A stretch of 64,000 nucleotides of DNA from Globisporangium splendens. Its lineage: Eukaryota > Oomycota > Peronosporomycetes > Pythiales > Pythiaceae. Made by a program: the position numbers and the translations under genes. Below are positions 53,026 to 64,000 of this stretch, piece by piece; the stretch's first letter is position 1; the number at the start of each line of letters is the position of its first letter. The notes below the pieces were generated by a model. The model was not told the DNA's origin. It saw only the letters and a list, made by a program, of their open reading frames with translations, and did not search any database. The stretch is taken from the NCBI GenBank assembly GCA_006386115.1, contig VFIW01000126.1, positions 1-64,000 of the forward strand. The letters run 5' to 3'.

Positions 53026-55111
53026 ATGGGTGGCGGCGGCGGAGACGGCGGCCACGTGAGCGGCTCACTCTTCCGCGTGGGCGACAACGTGGAGCTCTGG
53101 CGCGTGCTCGCGTTCCTGAGCATGCTCGTGGTGTGCGTCATCGCGCTCGAGCAGCTGCTGCACGCGCTCAAGCACAAGCTCGCCAAGTACCCCAAGTACC
53201 TCGAGATGATGAACAAAGTGTTTGGCGGTACGTTGTGCATGTTGTCTGAGGATGCAAAGCGATGTACGCTGTCCCGATTAACCAAGGATGCCCGTGTGCG
53301 TATGACCAGAACTCATGGTGCTCGGACTCATCGGGCTGCTCATCAAGATCGTGAAGGAGGTGGGGACCGTGAACATGTACAGTCCGACAATGATCGCGTT
53401 CCAGACCGCCGATTTGACGATTTTCGTCCTCGCCATGGCGCTTATCCTTCAGGCACTGTGCGTGTTCTTCCTGATGCGCGGGAAGAACGTGCTGGTCGAC
53501 AAAGCCGAACTCATCGGCTCGAAGCATTTGCTCGAGTACATGACCGCACGAGAGGGGCACAGCACGCCACGAGCGTTGGCGGCGTCTTTTCTCAACCGCT
53601 TGCCGTCTTTCGCACGCAATATGGCGGATGCAGGTAGCAATGGCACAAGCAAAACCAAGATGAAGATCACTTCCTCCGACTTGCCCGAACTCTGCGAAAT
53701 ACGCATTTTGCGTCATTTCTTCTTGCGCACCTACGGACTCCCCGAGCTCTTCCCGTTCTCCAAATACCTCCGCCAAGCGCAAGACAACAAGATCAACCAC
53801 ATGATCGAAGTCGAGATGTCAACATGGATCATCCTGCTCGCCATCGCGTGGATAATGGCGTCTGTGACGATGTCGATCAAAAAGGTTTTCCACCTTGAGG
53901 AGCGGCAAGCGCTTGTTTATGCGTTTGTTGTGTTTTCATGGCTGTCGGTGGTACTCCACGTCGCGGTGCTCACGTACATGAAATGGGCGATTGAGAAGAT
54001 CCTTTCCGCGGCTGGCGAGCATTTTGGCCGCATGAATCGCCTCAAGTGTCTAAAGGTTGTTGCTGATCAAGAAGAGGTGGCGCTGCAGGCGGAGACCGTG
54101 ACAGGCGCGATTGCCACGATGGAAGCGGTCCGTGACACGGAGCGGAAAAAGAAACTCAAGCGCCGTCGGATGTATTTAACGAAACACGACACGGGATTCC
54201 AGTTGGTGTCCACAGTGTACCGCTATATCTCTCGAGTTTTGTGCAAGAGGAAAAGCGCATCTTCTGACTCGACGCATTCTGATGCAAAGGATCCGGAACA
54301 CGGTGTCGCTGCCGCGGAACTACCGAAAACGCATGTGCTGCATCTGCGCTGGTTCTCGCGCAAGGCGTGGCACTTTGTCGTCATGTCGCTGCTGATGCTC
54401 AATGGGTTTTACGTGGCGCTCTACGTACAGTGTGTCCTCTACGAAGTGATCAAGGAAACCGGCGAGTTTGGGCCAGTGTTCGTTCTGCTGACGCCGGTGC
54501 CGTGTCTGATGAACATGATCTTCTTTCAGAGCCGCATCCTGCGTAGTTTCGTTCTGGTGTCATGCATCTTCCGTGTGGATGACACGGCTCTCAGCGACGT
54601 GATCGATCACTTCACGGAGACTGTGGAGCTTCGCGCCGAGTTTGTGAACTCTGTGACCAGCTACATGGAGTCGAGTGGTGCCACAATCGCCGATCTTCAG
54701 ACCGAGTTCGAGTCCAGGGACCCACATAAGACTGGCTTGCTGGATGTCGAAAGCGTGCGCCTCGTGTTGCACAAATTCGGTTTCAAGCTCTCGTACTTTC
54801 GTTTCAACAGTGTCGTGAAGTTGCTGTTCAAGTTGCAAGGTACGCTGGTGCTGTACGACCAAGTGGCCGTCTTGCTCAAGTTTGGTCAGGAGAATGACGA
54901 GATCCGACATTTGTTCGATGACGTGACGCACTTGCGGTCGCTCGATACTAGCGCATACCAGAGCGCGACCGAAGACAGTGTGGGCAACAGTATCGCCCTC
55001 TTGGAGTCGTCGACACAGCCCTTGCGGCCGCCGATGCTTCGCCACGCGAGCTCCAAGACAGCGCGTTCTCTCTACGCTTTCGACTACGCGGACAAGGAGG
55101 TGGAGATCTAG
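53026..55111 (+). CDS. MLO-like seven-helix membrane protein with EF-hand-like tail, 667 aa, two exons
   Basis: Exon 1 (53026-53227) starts MGGGGGDGGHVSGS and contains the first membrane helix (VLAFLSMLVVCVIALEQLL). An 82-bp GT-AG intron (53228-53309, GTACGT...CCAG) follows, then exon 2. Across the junction the protein reads MNKVFGELMVLGLIGLLIKI, which matches the MLO family block (xELMLLGFISLLLTV in plants). Further MLO-like parts are the helix near TADLTIFVLAMALILQAL and the block LRHFFLRTYGLPELF...MSTWIILLAIAWI. MLO proteins sit in the plasma membrane and in plants bind calmodulin and affect calcium signalling and mildew susceptibility; the oomycete role is unknown. The C-terminal region has an EF-hand-like loop DPHKTGLLDVES near residue 560. 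A near-identical truncated core lies at 14.3-16.0 kb. Confidence 0.85.
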
Positions 55112-55443
55112 GCAACCTCTCGATGCTCTAGCACTTGCTTCGTCGTGACGTCAGTGATACATACAGCAGCATTGCAATAGGCACAAAAAAGTATCCATCC
55201 CTTCATGAGCCAAACCATCAGTTTGTTTGCTGTTCGGACACTTTTGGTGTGTTTCACTTGATTAATTTTGGGTATTTCGGGTACGCTCCAATTGGGTTCG
55301 TTCCTACCGGTATGATACCGATATGGTACCGTACCACACAATCCACACCCTCCCCTCTTGTCTCTTTTTGGGTCACGAGCGGTCTCCTGCATCACAAATC
55401 GAAGCTTCTCGAGTGCGCAAAAGAAGGAAGAAGACAGCAGCAA

Positions 55444-56745
55444 ATGGCGGCGGAGCAAGCGAAGGACCGCGGCAACCGGGCGTTCACGGCAGGCAACTAC
55501 GCCGACGCCGTCGCGAGCTTCTCGGAAGCCATCGCGTTGCACGCCAAGGCGGTGGAGGGCGGCACCACGGACGCCGACGCTGGCAAGCCCCACGTGTACT
55601 ACAGCAACCGCTCGGCCGCGTACCTCAAGCAGGGGGACGGCACCAAGGCGCTGGAAGACGCGGACAAGTGCATCTCGCTCAAGCGCGACTGGGTCAAGGG
55701 CTACTCGCGCAAGGGCTCTGCGCTCTACCACTTGGGACGCTATGCGGACGCCTACCGCGCGTACAAGGAAGGACTGGCGCTTGAGACCACGAATGCGGCG
55801 CTCTTGGACGGACTGCGCTCCGTTGAGCAAAAGATGAGTGCGCCTGCCTCCAGTGGCTCGGCGTCACGTTCGTACCCAACGGCATCGTCGTCTGGACGCG
55901 CTCCTGCGACGTCCGTGAAGACCGCGAGGGAGTTCCTGTTGGGCGACAAAGCGGCCAAATTCCAGTTGTTCCAGTTCGTGATGCGGTCGCTGCTGCTGAC
56001 GACGTTCCTGTTGTACTGGATCCCAGTGGTGGTGCCACCTTACATAGCGTTTGCGACGTTCTTTAAAGTGGCGCTGTTCAACCACGCGAGTTACCTGGCG
56101 TTCACGCACGGACTGCCCAAGTGGCAGGCTGCGTACGCGCAGCGCTTGGTGCTGGACCCGTCCACACAGGCGCTCTTCTTCTGCCTCGTGTTCTGGGTCT
56201 CGGCGCCGTTTTCGCTCGCGCTTGTGCCGGTGTTTTTGATCGAAATGGTGCACTTTTGCGCGTACCTGACAAACCTGCTGCAGGTGCTCAAGCTCGGGGA
56301 GTCGCCGCTCGTGGCGCTCGTGACGAGCAAGGCGGTCGTGCCGCTCACTGGCAAAATCATCAGCGATCCGAGCTTCGCGACGCTGCCAACGCAGTCCAAG
56401 TGGGCCAAGCTGTACCACCGCATGCCGCAGGTCGCCGCGAACATCGAAGTGGGCATCGGCATGGCGCTGCTGGTCGAGATCTTGACACCCGCGCGCAACT
56501 TTTTGCTCACGGTGCTCTACTGGCAGCTGCTGCGCGTGCGCTACATGATCAATCCACAGCTGCAGGAGGCGTTCCGCTTGCTCAATGCGAGCATCATGAC
56601 GCTCGTGCACCACCCCAAGTGCCCTACCGCCGTCGGCACCGTCTACGCGAAGATCCAGGCGTTCGCGACCAGCATGGCCGACGTGCAGCAGCAGCAGGCG
56701 GCCGCGGCAGGTGGCGGCTTGGCGTCCAAGTGCACCGTCATGTAA
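55444..56745 (+). CDS. TPR domain fused to a TMEM33/Pom33-like membrane domain, 433 aa
   Basis: Start chosen at ATG 55444 ([14 protein letters not shown]), because the open upstream codons look like 5' leader. Residues 1-125 form three TPR motifs of the STI1/HOP co-chaperone type ([60 protein letters not shown]). After a Ser-rich linker, residues about 175-420 carry several hydrophobic helices and the TMEM33/Pom33 signature near the end ([28 protein letters not shown]). TMEM33/Pom33 proteins shape ER and nuclear-envelope membranes and associate with nuclear pores and reticulons. TPRs of this kind bind chaperone C-termini. The combination suggests a chaperone-docking ER membrane protein; that is inference. 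Single exon, convergent with the CHD gene. Confidence 0.8.
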   Translation: MAAEQAKDRGNRAFTAGNYADAVASFSEAIALHAKAVEGGTTDADAGKPHVYYSNRSAAYLKQGDGTKALEDADKCISLKRDWVKGYSRKGSALYHLGRYADAYRAYKEGLALETTNAALLDGLRSVEQKMSAPASSGSASRSYPTASSSGRAPATSVKTAREFLLGDKAAKFQLFQFVMRSLLLTTFLLYWIPVVVPPYIAFATFFKVALFNHASYLAFTHGLPKWQAAYAQRLVLDPSTQALFFCLVFWVSAPFSLALVPVFLIEMVHFCAYLTNLLQVLKLGESPLVALVTSKAVVPLTGKIISDPSFATLPTQSKWAKLYHRMPQVAANIEVGIGMALLVEILTPARNFLLTVLYWQLLRVRYMINPQLQEAFRLLNASIMTLVHHPKCPTAVGTVYAKIQAFATSMADVQQQQAAAAGGGLASKCTVM

Positions 56746-56916
56746 GAGTGAAGGAAGACAACGCGGTAGCAGTTGTACGTTCGTTAGACATGCATATAAG
56801 ATAATCTCAAAATGGCGTTGTGTTTGGTCCATACGTGTCACATACTTTAGCGTATGTGTGTGTGTGTGAAAAAAATGCTCATACGGCTCCGTTGGTCTAC
56901 TACTACTTCGCACACT

Positions 56917-59900
56917 CTATTCGTCGTCGGATGATTCGTCGATCACAATCACGTCCCAGGACCGCGGCGTGCGACGCTGTTGGGATGCGGCGGCACGGGG
57001 CAACACTGCGCGAGTCGCGGTGATTCCGCGCGCTGCTGCCTTACTACTGCTGCTTCTGCTGCTACTCGAACTTGTGCTACTGCTTGGTCGATCAGGACGG
57101 ATGGCGGGCGATTTGTCGCGCTGCTGATGCTCTTGGACGTCCTCGTCGTCACTCTCGTCGCTGGCTCTCCCGCGCTTTCGACTACTACTCGTGGCTCCTG
57201 CCTTGTCGTCATCTGCACGCCGTGATTCGGCTTCCACATCAATGGGTTTCGCCGCCGATGACGATGGTGATGGCACGTCTTTCTCCTTTGTTTCTTCGTC
57301 CGCTGTCGCAGCATTCTCCGTTGAAGTTCGTCTCGATGCACTTGTTGACGATGGTTCCTGCCGAGTTACCTTTGGTTTCTTCCCATCGGCCGCCGCGTTG
57401 CTCTCGATCAGTTGACGCAATCGCACGGCGGGTGTGAAGTATGGATCCTCGGACCGCATCCCTTGAATATCACGGATACGCTGACGCACTTCGGTCGGCT
57501 CCTTAGGCGGCGAGGACTCGGACGCCGAAGCTGCGTTCGTCGTCGCACTCGTAGCCGAACGCTGGTTGGCCGCACTCGCATTGATAATGCGTCGACAACG
57601 AAGCGCAAGCGCAGTCACGTAGTTTTCGACCCACGTCGTGTTCGGGAACGAGTCACTTGGGTTCGCCAGCGCGAACAGCGGAAGCTTCCACATATGACTC
57701 AAGTATTCGTCCAGTCCGTAGCACTCGACACCCTGCAGCAGCAGAATGTCGTGTCGGGGCGAGCTCCACCATCGCGGAAAGTCGTTGTTCGATGGATCAG
57801 AGCGCAGGGACTTGACGACGCGTCCGACGACTTCGACCAACTGGTTTGGCGGCAGTACCAGGATCTGCGTGCGCAGCAAACGGAACAAGTCCACGCGCTG
57901 TAAAAGCCGACGGCATTGCGTGCTCGTCAGCAGCCAGAACCCGCGCTTGCCGCCGAGGATCGAGCCGCTATTCGCGATCGCATGGTTCGCTTGCGATGCG
58001 TCCACGGAATTTTGCACGCGAAGCCGGCAACAGCGTTCAAGGTCCAGCGCTTCCGCGAGCAGCTCCACGAGTGCATGGCCCGCAAGCGCCAAATACGGGT
58101 CTTGCAGGAAATACCGCCATTTCTCGAGCCGCTCTTGCTCATCGCGGCACGTTCGCACGTCGGGAATGCCAAACGCAAACACGATCTTCGCAAAACGGTT
58201 GTGTTTTGAGGTACTGAATGTGCTCGAAGCTGTCGCGGTAGCACGGTGCTGCTGCAAGGCGGCTCGGCTGCTATTGTAGTTGTTGGTTGATGTCGTGGAC
58301 AACGATGGCGCACGGGAGGACGAGGAGGAAGTGCTGGTGACTTCCGTAGGAGGAAAGAATGGTTTTGGGTTCATCTGCGCCAGCGTCAGCTCGTGCTTAC
58401 GCAGTATCCTTTCGTTCGTCCACGCAGCAATCAACGCCTTCGCGCGCTTCGTCAGTACCGCGACTGTGGGCCACAAATTCGGCTGCACTCCTTTCGCGCG
58501 ACTACCAAAAAGAGATGACTGCGTGACCAACTGATTCGGTAGTTGGCGTCCTTTGAACCAACCGTCCTTGTACACGTAAAACAGCAGAATTACATCGTCG
58601 ATCACTGAGATCCACCACGGCGCGACCGAGTCGGCAATGCCAATGTCAGGTAGCGCTTGCAGGCGACGCAGTGCGTCGAGTCGCTCCGCGCGCTCTTTTG
58701 CAGCGTCTTCAACAGACAATTGAGGGTCCTCCGGCTTCGTGGCAGTACTCGAGTCGCTGGTGGTGGCGGCCTGTTGTTGCTGCTGTTGCTCAGGGATCGT
58801 TTCTGCTGGTGGTGCACTATTCTGGTCATCTGCAGCAGAAGGCAGCTTCTCACTACCAGCCTGTACCTGGGAGGGATCAGCGCTTGTTGATGTGGCAGTG
58901 GTGGCAGTCGGTGCAGGAGATGACGTGGGTGCCGCTTCAGTATCATTTGTTGTTGGAGTTGATTGGGTTGCTGGACCATTTGACGAGGAGCTCGTGTCTT
59001 GATCTCCTGCGACGGCGGCTTCATCCGTGGCAGTATCTGTCGTCTCGTCAACGGCAACTGTGTCACCGCCTTCACTAGTAGCAGCACCATCTGTAGTCCC
59101 AGTCGTGGCGGTGGAACTTGTCCCCTCTGCCGAATCTGCCGCGCCGTTGTCGCTGTTGGCGGTCGTGCTCTCAGTGGGTTCTTCCTTGTCTTTTTCAGTC
59201 TCGTTTTCCTTTGCCGCTGGACTACTTGGTGACGATTGGTTGCCTGCATTCGCTTTCCCAGGTTGCAACAAGTGGTCAGGAAGCTTGCCTGTCTCGAGAA
59301 TTTGGCGGATTTGCGCGCGATCCGCGAGCTGCTGGAGGTCGTTGATCAGCGATACGATGGGAGATGGTGTGCCAATCTTCGATCGAATGATTTTCTGGAC
59401 CTGGTACATGCGATCGATCTGTACAAGCCGCTGGTTCGCTTCCCGTTGCCCTCTCAAAGACGTTGGCCTCGCACGAAAAGTCTTGGGCATCACGACCAAA
59501 CTCATGCGCTCGAGATTCATGTCGCACAGCATCGAGGCTGTGAAGTGAAAGCGAGCCGCAAACCCATCGATCATCGACGCTTTGTGTTCACTGCTCATCG
59601 GCTGTGGTACTTCGCCATTACCTGTTGGCATGACCATTGTGGTAGCATCCACCGTCGCGCCGGCCGCAAGACGGATAGAATACGCCACGAACTGTTGTGT
59701 GTACTTTTTGATCTCGGCCAGGGGGTATTGATGTAGCACAGGGTAGTTCTTGATCATATCATCCCAGCGGCCATACCCGTAGGTCGTGAGCATATCGGCG
59801 ATCCGCTCCGTGTACAAAGAGATCGGTGGCACCTGTTTCTGCTTTTCCTTTGCCTTTTTCTTGGCCGCGATGGCTTCGAAATCGTCGTCGTCCAAAGTAT

Positions 59901-62900
59901 CGTCATCGTCGTCGTCATCATCGTCGTCCTCGTCTTCGTCTGAAATCACATACTCCTCGTTCTCTTTTTCCTGATTAAGACCTCTAACCTTCTTGGACGA
60001 TTTACGGGAAGAGAATCCCTGTTCATCGCCACTGTCATCAAGCAGATACGACTTCACAGGACGCCGCCGCCGCTTCTTCAATGGAGATGGTTCCACGGGT
60101 TTCTCCTCGATCTCCTTCAGACCGATCACCTTGGTCCAGAAGTCAGGATCGTCCAACGCGACTTGCTCGTCCGGATTGGTGGAGCTCACAAACGTCGCTT
60201 TTGAGAACGACGACATCAAACTTTTCTTGCCATCCTCGCCGCCACTGGCCTTTGGGTCGTGCACGATTTTCGTACTTCGACTGAGAATTTGATCGATGCT
60301 TTCCTCGCTGAAGCGCTTGCTCGCAGCTTCGGCTTCGCCTTCTTTTTCCTCTTTGAAAATCTCGTATGCGCCATGTTTCAAAAGACTCTCAATCTCTTCT
60401 TTCGAAGGGCCATTGGATTTCGATCTGCCCTTTGACGCTGTTGACAGCAGCCCTCCAGCGGTTTCCTTGCTGCGAATACCACCGAGCACGGCTTGATCCA
60501 GACCTAACTTTAACGAAGCTTGATGGAACATGTGCAGCTCGTACGTTTTGGACGTCAGCAGACGGTAAATCTTGACACTTTTCTTCTGCCCAATACGATG
60601 GCATCGCGCCTGCGCCTGGAGATCGTTTTGCGGATTCCAGTCGCTGTCGTAGATGATGACGGTATCAGCGGCGGTCAAGTTAATCCCCACACCACCTGCG
60701 CGCGTGCTCAGCAGCATAATGAAGGACGCACTATTCGGGTCGCAGTAGCGATCGATCGCCGCCTGGCGGTCGTTCCCCGTGATGTTTCCATCGATGCGTT
60801 CGCAGTGGTACGCCCGCAGACGCAAGTAGTCTTGCAAGATGTCCAGCATGATCTTAAACTGCGAGAAAATCAGTACTCGATGGCCGTTTTCCTTCAGTCG
60901 TGGCAGCAATTTATCCAACAAAACGAGCTTCCCGGACGAGTTCACGAGCACTTCTTGCGTCTGCCGGTCAAGTTCTTCTTGGGTTTCTTCTTTCTGCTGT
61001 TGAATGCGGATAATCTCCTGCTCCTCGGCGCCTTTGATGAGAAATGGATGGTTGCAGCACTTGCGAAGCTCCATCGCCACATTCATCAGACTCGGCGTCT
61101 GCGCTTTCTTGCGACCGCGCTAGTAGAATGACAGAACATAGAAAACGGTGCATACAAGCATAAAAAACACACATTCCGCGTCAAATCCATGAACGAAATC
61201 TAACGAGTACGATCGTGAATGAATGGCAAACTTACCGCCAGGAACTCGGTGTTTTGCTCGAAGATCGCACGATAATACTGCTTCTGCAACACCGTGAGCT
61301 CGACTTCGACGATCGTTTCCTCTTTCGGGGCTAGCGATTTCTCGACATCTTCTTTCATGCGACGTAGCAGGAACGGCTTGAGTTCGGAGTGGAGCTGCTC
61401 AACTTGCGCCACGTCGCGCAGGTTCCCGAAACTCTCCAAGAATGTCTCCATCGAGTTGAACCGCTCTTGGTCCAGGAAATTGAGCAAGGTCCACAGCTCC
61501 TCGACGTTGTTCTGAAGCGGCGTACCCGTGAGCAACAGGATCCTATCGTACTTAAAGTTCTTGTGAATCAGTGACGAGAGCTTCGAGCTCTTGTTCTTCA
61601 ATCGATGAGCTTCGTCGACGACGAGCACCTGCCAGTTCACGCGTGTGAGTTTCGAAAAGTCTGCCGTGGCACACATCTCAGGCGTCGTGATGAGCACATC
61701 AAAGCGGTACTGGTCGCGCTTGGACCTGGCCGCAGCATTTTTCTGCGGGCGATACGTTCGATCTCGCTTCGCCATGAGTTCTTCGGCACGCGAATACTCG
61801 TAATCGTTGAGAAAAAACTCATAGTCGTGCAGATTTTTACGCGCTTCGGCCGAACCGTGGTACACAACTGCATCCAAGTTGGTCCAGGTTGTGAACTCTC
61901 GCTGCCAATGACCGAGCGTCGAAAGCGGCGCGATGATCAGGTATGGACCCGGCAGTTCTTCGACTACGGCGAGGTGGTTGATGTACGTCACAGTCTGCAC
62001 CGTCTTGCCGAGACCCATTTCATCGGCAAGCAGTGAATTCCGGTTCTGGTACCAGTTGAACAGCATCCAATTCACACCCAGTAGTTGGTAATCACGCAAT
62101 TCAAAATGATTGTCCTCCTTGAATGGCGGTGGGTCCTTTGCTGAGTATCCTCGGAACGCGTTGATCTTGCGCGTTTTCCTGTTCGAGCTCGAGACGACGC
62201 GTCGGTGACGCGCTGCGGCACGAATGAGCCGATCTTCATAGATTTTCACGGCAGCGTCATCATCAACATCGTCTTCACGCTCCCAGGTCACGGCGTCGTA
62301 CGGGAGCGATTTCCACTTGACGTAGAAATAACGCAAATGTTTCTCGGCTTCTTCCTCGTCGCTGTCGACAGCCGAGAATTCGTCATCTGGACGATCCTGA
62401 ATATCGAGAATGCGGTCCACGATGCGAAATTCGGGACTAAAGTACTCGTCGCCGTACAAACCGCCATTAAGCAACCCCATCAGCTCTTTGTCGCGGAAGC
62501 GCTGGATCTTTCCCTTAGCATTCTTGTCTACCTCAAGCAGCGATTTTTCGTTCTCCCAACTCACGTGGATGTACGAAAGACCCTTCCACTTGACTAGAAA
62601 ACGTTCTTGCGTCTCTGACACCTCGTTCACATTGATAGGCGTCGAGGCGCTTTTGACAGCGGTCGATCTCGTAGGCGTCGTCGGCTCTGCTGGCGCCGGT
62701 GCACTGATGCTGCTACTACCATCCTCCATAACCACATCTTCGTCTTTACTTTGCTCCGTTGCTGAAGGTGTTTCTTTCGTCCCTGGAACTTTCTCTTCTT
62801 CTTTCTTGTTCTGCTCCGTGACGTCCTCAACGCCGTCATCATCATCTTCTAAAAAAATGGACATGTTCTGCAGAAAGCGCGTCGTCTTGCCGGCACAGAT

Positions 62901-63922
62901 CTTGTTCCATTCTTTCAGCGTATGCACCTCGCGCGCGATCAGTTTGTCGATCACGAACATGTTTTCGTTATCGTCGCTGTCATCACGTTTGCTGCCAACG
63001 GGTCCATTGTCATCGTCTGACATCAAGAAATCGTCATTTTCTGAATCTGAACCGTTGGAGCTCTTGGCTTTCCGACTCGATGAAGAGCTTTTGCTCTTTT
63101 TCTTCCCCTTTGATTTGCTTCCGCGGATTGCAGAAGACGATTTCTTGCTGCTTTTCGTGTCACGACGCTGCCAACATTTACAACAAGAATGAAAAAAGCA
63201 ATACAAATATCAATTCGAATCCGTCCATTTCAGTCTTACAGTTAAAATGAACTCCAATTATGGATACTTACCGATTTGCTGGGAAAGTAGTCGAGCGAGT
63301 CATCAAAGTCGACATTGATGCCAGGGAATTCGAGCGCTGGCTTGACTGGTTTCCGCACGCGCGAGCTGCGCCGCCTGTTGCTGTCGTCTTCCCCTTCGAC
63401 ATCTTCTGCCGAGGACACCTCGTCCTCTTCGTCGTCCAGCAAATCGTCCGCTTCTTCTTCTTCTTCTTCTTCTTCTTCTTCTTCTTCTAGCATCTAATAT
63501 ACATGCGCCACGTAGCTTAGTCAACAGCCCAACAACACCGTCCACAAGGCAATAGACTGCGTACCTGTTCTTCTGTTTGCGGCTGGTAGTCTTCTTCTCC
63601 GTCTGCGTTCGCGCGCTTCCGCTTACTCGAAGTCCGAGTTGACGTCGTTCTTGCCACTGCAGTGCTGCTGCTATTCCGGGTAACGACTTCCTCGTCCTCG
63701 TCGTCCGTATCATTCTCAGACGCGTAGGAAATAGCTCGGCGCGTGCGCAGCTTCGGGCGGCTCTATACAACACGTACAGAAGACAGTGAGTCACTGTGCA
63801 CACAAGATGCGAACGGTACCAACTGCGCCACCACAAACCATGGCGCTGCTGTCCGAGTCGGAATCGTCGATCTCCACGACCGCATCGTTATATTTTGTGG
63901 CGCGATCCGAGCGGCGGGTGTC
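56917..63922 (-). CDS. CHD6-9/Kismet-like chromodomain helicase, 5' partial, at least five exons
   Basis: Exons on the - strand, all phase 0: 63922-63839, 63762-63565, 63493-63272, 63167-61236, 61119-56917; introns 71-116 bp with GT-AG ends. The two most upstream exons are less certain and the 5' end lies beyond the window. At least 2,212 residues are encoded. Order: acidic and basic low-complexity N-terminus (poly-Glu), tandem chromodomains near residues 345-475 (FLVKWKGLSYIHVSWE, YFYVKWKSLPYDAVTWE), SNF2 ATPase with DEMGLGKT near 550 and VVDEAHRLKN near 684, and helicase C with STRAGGVGINLTAADT near 950. Then SKEEIESLLKHGAYEIF and ESIDQILSRSTKIV, a block typical of CHD6-9, an Asp-rich run and a SANT/SLIDE-like helix set near 1248 (YGYGRWDDMIKNYP), and a long Ser/Thr/Gln-rich tail. 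It uses ATP to slide nucleosomes in the nucleus. Confidence 0.85.
63451..63490 (-). repeat. GAA triplet repeat coding poly-Glu in the CHD gene
   Basis: About a dozen GAA/GAG codons in the third window exon. A second, GAC/GAT-rich run (near 59895-59945) encodes an Asp stretch. Both are simple-sequence tracts prone to length change. Confidence 0.7.
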
Positions 63923-64000
63923 CTGCGCAGAAGCGCACATAAGAAGAGTTATGAGACGCGGCATCTACATACACAGGACGGCATGCAGCCGCGCACAACC

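Noticed and set aside
53228..53637. Continuation of the MLO exon 1 frame past 53227
   Set aside because: It reads into Arg/His-rich nonsense, whereas splicing the 82-bp GT-AG intron restores the MLO block; retained only as an unspliced artefact.
55135..55443. N-terminal extension of the TPR-TMEM33 frame
   Set aside because: The extension relies on a non-ATG start and shows no domain. The TPR begins right after the ATG at 55444, so the shorter start is preferred.
55864..56913. 349-codon - strand frame opposite the TPR-TMEM33 gene
   Set aside because: His/Arg-rich composition and complete overlap with the sense gene; no domain, shadow frame.
57412..58313. Several overlapping + strand frames within the CHD gene tail
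   Set aside because: Low-complexity coding sequence on the - strand creates long open shadows; no motifs.

Overview
The window looks like nuclear DNA of an oomycete, most likely Phytophthora or a close relative. The genes are compact, GC-rich and mostly intron-poor, with short GT-AG introns of 71-116 bp. Gene content fits: ABCB transporters, an OSCA/CSC1 channel, an MLO-like protein, a CHD6-9/Kismet-type remodeller and a Crypton-like recombinase. Several LTRs carry an exact match to the oomycete initiator consensus (YCAYTYYNCAWTTTK). No prokaryotic features, tRNA, rRNA or CRISPR array were seen.

Layout. (1) 1-16.1 kb is a host block on the + strand: the 3' end of a truncated ABCB paralogue, a full-length ABCB transporter (3110-6988), an OSCA/CSC1-like channel (7531-9942), a large membrane protein of unknown function (11087-13720) and a chimeric MLO-like copy (14197-16114). 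(2) 16.5-18.1 kb is a frameshifted Crypton-like tyrosine recombinase. (3) 18.2-52.3 kb is a nest of chromodomain-bearing Ty3/gypsy elements. An outer pair of LTRs (family E) encloses everything. Family A (18496-26056) sits in the left E LTR and a solo A LTR sits in the right one. Between them lies a tandem dimer of family B (LTR-B1-LTR-B2-LTR, - strand, 27066-51417). Family C (33771-42981, + strand) is inserted in the gag of B1, a solo C LTR lies at the identical site in B2, and a solo B LTR lies inside the RT of C. (4) 53.0-63.9 kb is host DNA again: an intact MLO-like gene (53026-55111), a TPR-TMEM33 fusion protein (55444-56745), and on the - strand a multi-exon CHD-type remodeller whose 5' end lies beyond the window.

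Two things stand out. First, all three autonomous gypsy families (A, B, C) carry an extra open reading frame on the strand opposite gag-pol. It begins near the 3' LTR and runs back over the chromodomain/integrase tail of pol. The three products share a layout (acidic/basic N-terminus, central Y-x3-F-x2-[WM]-R motif, C-terminal coiled coil) and look like one diverged family. Second, all three families share a -1 ribosomal frameshift cassette at the gag-pol junction: a slippery heptamer, a 6-9 nt spacer, and a hairpin with a 10-nt loop whose 5' arm holds the gag TAG stop.

How the parts relate. The retroelement copies all carry breaks in gag or pol (premature stops, frameshifts, a mutated YFDD box, a mutated protease motif), so none looks autonomous now. 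The best preserved reading frames are the antisense ORFs of A and B2. Two host paralogue pairs (ABCB and MLO) show near-identical cores with sharply diverged flanks, which suggests gene conversion or recent recombination; a chimeric assembly must also be considered.
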